Below, one piece after another: positions 6,219 to 9,293 of a stretch of 9,293 bases of DNA; within the stretch, counting starts at the first letter, position 1; every line of letters begins with the position of its first letter. The stretch is from JACKAN01 sp964502735. Lineage in GTDB: Bacteria > Bdellovibrionota > Bdellovibrionia > Bdellovibrionales > UBA1609. A model generated the notes under the pieces. That model saw only the letters and a list, made by a program, of their open reading frames with translations, did no database searches and had not been told where the DNA came from. A program made the position numbers and the translations under genes. Where the stretch lies: positions 1-9,293 of the forward strand of contig CAZCYD010000084.1 in assembly GCA_964502735.1 (NCBI GenBank), in the 5' to 3' direction.

Positions 6219-6460
6219 TCTTCAATCTCCCCGTTTAAGATATTTTGCAGCCTTTTTTTCTTAGCTAGGTTTGGAGCCTCAGCCGCAAAAGTGGGACCAG
6301 CTTTTTGACTTACTTTAAGTAGATGATCCTCAGCCTGTGGCCAGTCTCCAGATGAATCGGACTCCATAAGCGTAGGCCTGTCTATGATATAGATTTTTGG
6401 ACTCGCACAGGCAGTTAGAAGTGCGGAAAATGTAAATAGTAGTATTGCGATTGGATTCAT
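6215..6460 (-). CDS. Small outer-envelope lipoprotein, YnbE-like in position
   Basis: The product is an 81-residue lipoprotein: hydrophobic residues 4-15, then the canonical lipobox LTAC with Cys18 as the lipidated residue, leaving a 64-residue mature chain. Ala at +2 does not signal inner-membrane retention. The mature start, CASPKIYIIDRPT, is followed by a short acidic and Trp-containing segment (SGDWPQAED) and a charged helical tail ending in GEIEE. The start ATG at 6460 overlaps the stop of the AsmA-like gene (ATGA) and has its own strong GGGAGG site ten bases upstream. In E. coli the small lipoprotein YnbE follows ydbH, begins C-T-P-R-I-E-V, and is reported to extend the YdbH beta-groove at the outer membrane. 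The similar place, size and C-x(1-2)-P-K/R-I start suggest the same role here. That is inference: overall sequence identity is low by eye. Confidence 0.8.
   Translation of the reverse strand: MNPIAILLFTFSALLTACASPKIYIIDRPTLMESDSSGDWPQAEDHLLKVSQKAGPTFAAEAPNLAKKKRLQNILNGEIEE
6226..6232 (-). promoter_or_regulatory. Ribosome binding site deciding the GTG start of the propeller/TPR gene
   Basis: The minus strand reads GGGGAGA seven bases before GTG at 6218. No ATG lies nearby in frame, so this site together with the four-base GTGA overlap fixes the start. Confidence 0.7.
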
Positions 6461-9195
6461 CGAAAAGGTACCTCCCTTAAATTATCGCGTAATATTTTTG
6501 TGAGTTCATTTAAATGTGATCCAAATGGAATAGACTTTATTTGAGGAATATTTATAATATTGGTTTTGACATCAATATCCATGTAAGAGTGGTTGAAGTT
6601 AAGTCCAACATATGTTGGAAAGGCATAACTCAAGTAACTACGTAAAGAATTAAGTTTTTGATCTTCAAAATAAGGATCTAAAATATTAATTAACGCAATT
6701 AGCTGGCCAGGACTAATATCCGTTATATCTAATCGTCCATTTACGTAACTCTTAGAAAGGTTCGTCACAATATTTGTGCGTCCACTAAGAGGCTTGCTGA
6801 CATTAACCCCTTTCAAAAACTTATCTGGTAGAATTTTTTCGAGATTAAAATTAGAAAAACGAGTGAGTAAACCCAGGCTGACCTGCTGGGGATGTAGATC
6901 TATATAGGTTTCCCCAGAAACAGAGGCAGAAGATAGGGATAAGTCAAACTTGTGTACATTCAATAAATTTTGATTAAGGCTAATGTAGCCAACAAAAGGT
7001 CCATAGAGCTTCTCAGAAATTTTAATTTTATCAAATTTGAGTGGTTTTGATGTATTTAAAAAAGGTAGTATTTTACTAAATGCGACTCTTTCAAAACCAC
7101 TCTGACGCAGGAGATATGAAAACCCCCATTGTCCCCCACGATCTTGTAACTCTTCTTTAATTTGAATGTATCCATTGAGATTTTCAACTGATATATCATC
7201 TTTGATTAAACGAATATTTTTAAAGATTACGTCTGACTGGAGTGAAATTTGGTTTCCGTTTTGCACGGCAAGGTCCCAAGGGATGTCAATTTCTCCTACA
7301 ATTTCAAGCTGAGGCGTTGAGATTCTTTTGAAGGGACTTCTAAAGTTGATCTCTCCATTGAGTTGCACATTCTTTTTTGAAAGATCAGCACGTCCGGTTA
7401 TTTTAGATTGTATAATGTCCTTGTCAAAGTTGAACTCAACAGTTTCTAATTGGACTATCTGATCTTTATTGACTTGGGCGGCAATATTAGCTGCAAAGCC
7501 ACTCCCAAGAGAAATTATGTTTGCCCCGCTTTTAAAAAATGCCGGACCTTGATCGATGAGAACTTTTATATTGTGTAATTTCTCTTGAGGGGTCGAAATC
7601 TGAGCTCGAACACGAGTGTTCTTAACTTGTAAGATATCTTCGATAGAAATGTTTGGGATTGCAACGTCAACTTGGGCATTGATTTCTGGTCCTCTTACAT
7701 TCCATTCGGATCGAAAATGACTGCCTTTAAAAAACTCAATACTTCTATAAAAAGATTTCCACCAGATGGGTTCCTCGGTTAGTTTTGCAGAAATATTCCC
7801 CACGAGCGACTGATCCTCAGAATAACTAGAATTGATGTCGAAATCAAAAACTTTTAAGTTATCAAATTGAAGTTCTCCATTGGCACTAATTTTAAAATCT
7901 GAATCTTTTTGGCTAGATTCTATGTGCATTTGTAAAGTTGGATTTATTTTGATTTGATTAAACTCAAAAGGTTCCGTTTGCAGAGTTAAATCAGTTTTTA
8001 ATGTATTAAGGTCTTGTGGATCATTGTGCTTGTGTTGCCAGTTTGAATGAACACTCAATTGAAGGGGGGGGATTTTGAATGTTGCTGGGGTTAGGTTCAA
8101 AGGAGTGTTAATCAATCCTTTGACATGGATCTGCGAATTCATAAAATCTAGGCTCCATTTTAAATCAGCTGAAATCTCATCCCGCCCAAGGGATGGTGTC
8201 GACTTTGAATCAGGGCCAAGGCTCGGGCCAATAAATGTTGAGAGTGTTCCGGACGGAATGAGAAGACCTTTTTGGAAGTCTATTTGCGTTGAGGTTTTTA
8301 AGCTTAACTCCTTTTTTTGCTTTCCCTCCCCTAGCTTGATGTCTTCTGCCATAATATGGAGGACTAGTATGCGAGGATTTTCTAGGTTCCCTTGGAATTT
8401 TAGGTTTTTCAACGGGGAGCTCTCGCCCATAAAATCAGCTGCCAAGTTTTGTTGAAACTGAGTAACCTTAACAGTTACCTCTGGTTGACTATAATCAACT
8501 TCTAAACTCAGTTGTTGATCCCCTGCAGAAATAATGGAGAAGTTTAGATGATTTGCAGTTAGGCTCTGTTGAACCTCCCACTGATGAGAAAGTGAAAAGA
8601 TTGAACTCACTAGCTTTAGTTTAGAGTCGTAATTAAAACGTTCAAGTCTGTATTCGTATAAGTTCGGTTGACTTGAATTACCTATATTGACTTGGGCACT
8701 GAGGTTTTCTAACTTGAACTCTTCAATACTGATTCCTACCGGCAGGGATTCAAGATGTTGGCGAGTGGTCTCTAGCAAGTCCAAATGCGTGGATTCAGCA
8801 TGGGGAGGAGAATCTAATTTTGACTGATTTTGAATCTGGCCAACTATAGAAAGAGAGGAAATATGAATTTTATTAATCCTAACTTGTGGGGATCTAAAAT
8901 AAAATCCCCAATCAGCTCGGAGGGAAGGTATGCCAATATTTAAGTTGATAGTGTCTTGTTGAATAATCAGATTCACATCTTTCAGTTCAAGAGTATTGAA
9001 TAAATTTATAAAGCCAGTTTTGTAGGAAAAATTAACTCCACTTTTTTTTAATTCAATTGACAGTTTCGAAGTTAAATAATCAAACCCTTCTGAAGATTTA
9101 ATGTATTGATTGGCAATGTAAATCAGACCAAAAGCGAATGAGAAAGTCACTAAAAGCACACAAGCAACTATGTAAAGTATTTTTTTCTTCATCAT
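6457..9195 (-). CDS. AsmA/YdbH-like envelope protein, 912 residues
   Basis: The product is a large protein anchored by one N-terminal membrane segment (about residues 5-30, after MMKKK) with the rest in the periplasm. The body is almost entirely alternating beta-strand patterns, as in AsmA-superfamily proteins that form a long hydrophobic groove for lipid transfer between membranes. The region after the anchor, LFNTLELKDVNLIIQ then SLRADWGFYFRSPQVRINKI (65-110), has the L-x-D-V-x-L and layered-strand form typical of AsmA N-termini. The last 90 residues combine a short helical stretch (NILDPYFEDQKLNSLRSYL) with FPTYVGLNFNHSYMDIDV and resemble the C-terminal part of AsmA-like proteins. The length is close to E. 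coli YdbH (about 880). ATG 9195 is followed at once by another ATG; the ribosome site is weak (GAGAAAG region). It heads a tightly overlapping operon. An eight-C run at residues about 374-377 may be slippery. Assignment to YdbH rather than another AsmA relative rests mainly on the lipoprotein that follows. Confidence 0.75.
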   Translation of the reverse strand: MMKKKILYIVACVLLVTFSFAFGLIYIANQYIKSSEGFDYLTSKLSIELKKSGVNFSYKTGFINLFNTLELKDVNLIIQQDTINLNIGIPSLRADWGFYFRSPQVRINKIHISSLSIVGQIQNQSKLDSPPHAESTHLDLLETTRQHLESLPVGISIEEFKLENLSAQVNIGNSSQPNLYEYRLERFNYDSKLKLVSSIFSLSHQWEVQQSLTANHLNFSIISAGDQQLSLEVDYSQPEVTVKVTQFQQNLAADFMGESSPLKNLKFQGNLENPRILVLHIMAEDIKLGEGKQKKELSLKTSTQIDFQKGLLIPSGTLSTFIGPSLGPDSKSTPSLGRDEISADLKWSLDFMNSQIHVKGLINTPLNLTPATFKIPPLQLSVHSNWQHKHNDPQDLNTLKTDLTLQTEPFEFNQIKINPTLQMHIESSQKDSDFKISANGELQFDNLKVFDFDINSSYSEDQSLVGNISAKLTEEPIWWKSFYRSIEFFKGSHFRSEWNVRGPEINAQVDVAIPNISIEDILQVKNTRVRAQISTPQEKLHNIKVLIDQGPAFFKSGANIISLGSGFAANIAAQVNKDQIVQLETVEFNFDKDIIQSKITGRADLSKKNVQLNGEINFRSPFKRISTPQLEIVGEIDIPWDLAVQNGNQISLQSDVIFKNIRLIKDDISVENLNGYIQIKEELQDRGGQWGFSYLLRQSGFERVAFSKILPFLNTSKPLKFDKIKISEKLYGPFVGYISLNQNLLNVHKFDLSLSSASVSGETYIDLHPQQVSLGLLTRFSNFNLEKILPDKFLKGVNVSKPLSGRTNIVTNLSKSYVNGRLDITDISPGQLIALINILDPYFEDQKLNSLRSYLSYAFPTYVGLNFNHSYMDIDVKTNIINIPQIKSIPFGSHLNELTKILRDNLREVPFR
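6471..6476 (-). promoter_or_regulatory. Strong ribosome binding site of the small lipoprotein gene
   Basis: GGGAGG on the minus strand, ten bases before ATG 6460, lies inside the last codons of the AsmA-like gene. It suggests the lipoprotein is translated efficiently in its own right and not only by coupling. Confidence 0.65.
8064..8071 (-). repeat. Eight-base C tract inside the AsmA-like gene
   Basis: Eight G residues on the plus strand read as C8 in the codons for KIPPLQ. In an AT-rich gene this is an outlier, and a length change would truncate the protein after about 375 residues. Confidence 0.85.
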
Positions 9196-9234
9196 ATTGA
9201 GATGACTTTCTCTGTTTTGCTAATTAAAAGGTTG

Positions 9235-9264
9235 ATAATTTTTCCAACAGAATTATGGTGTCAT
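9235..9264 (-). promoter_or_regulatory. Candidate promoter of the three-gene operon
   Basis: On the minus strand ATGACA (9259-9264; five of six to TTGACA) and AATTAT (9235-9240; four of six to TATAAT) are separated by 18 bases, giving a leader of about 30 bases before ATG 9195. In such AT-rich sequence this could be chance, and the operon could begin further upstream outside the window. Confidence 0.25.
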
Positions 9265-9293
9265 AAAAAAATAATCTTGGAAATATTTTATAT

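Noticed and set aside
8075..8455. Plus-strand 126-codon open frame
   Set aside because: It is antisense to the AsmA-like gene with no supporting signal.

Overview
The window looks like a stretch of an AT-rich Gram-negative chromosome. Four protein genes have export signals: two lipoproteins, one classical signal peptide and one probable signal peptide. A fifth is a large AsmA-type protein anchored in the inner membrane. The overall style resembles the Bdellovibrionota or other former Deltaproteobacteria, but that is an impression from gene content and composition, with no marker gene here to prove it.

Layout. Positions 1-235 hold no intact gene but carry a short relic of a DnaJ J-domain on the minus strand. 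Positions 236-1258 (minus) encode a secreted protein of unknown family. Positions 1259-2008 are a 750-base gap with decayed sequence. It contains frame-broken pieces resembling the start of an aspartokinase, a short piece resembling the start of a DtxR/MntR regulator, a 14-bp tandem duplication and small hairpins. Positions 2009-2488 (plus) encode a small lipoprotein with one CxxCH haem site. It is followed at once by a 136-base foldback element with 48-base arms, which fills the space before the convergent operon.

The right two thirds (9195 down to 2655, minus) is a compact three-gene operon in which each stop codon overlaps the next start: a 912-residue AsmA/YdbH-like protein, an 81-residue lipoprotein, and a 1187-residue exported protein with an N-terminal beta-propeller and a long helical-repeat region. 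The first two recall the enterobacterial YdbH-YnbE pair, in which an inner-membrane-anchored lipid-transfer protein docks on a tiny outer-membrane lipoprotein. The third gene would then be a new, lineage-specific partner. This is the best candidate for an undescribed system in the window.

The other items worth attention are the foldback element, whose departures from perfect pairing are mostly G-U pairs when read on the plus strand, and the cluster of gene relics on either side of the 340-residue orphan gene.
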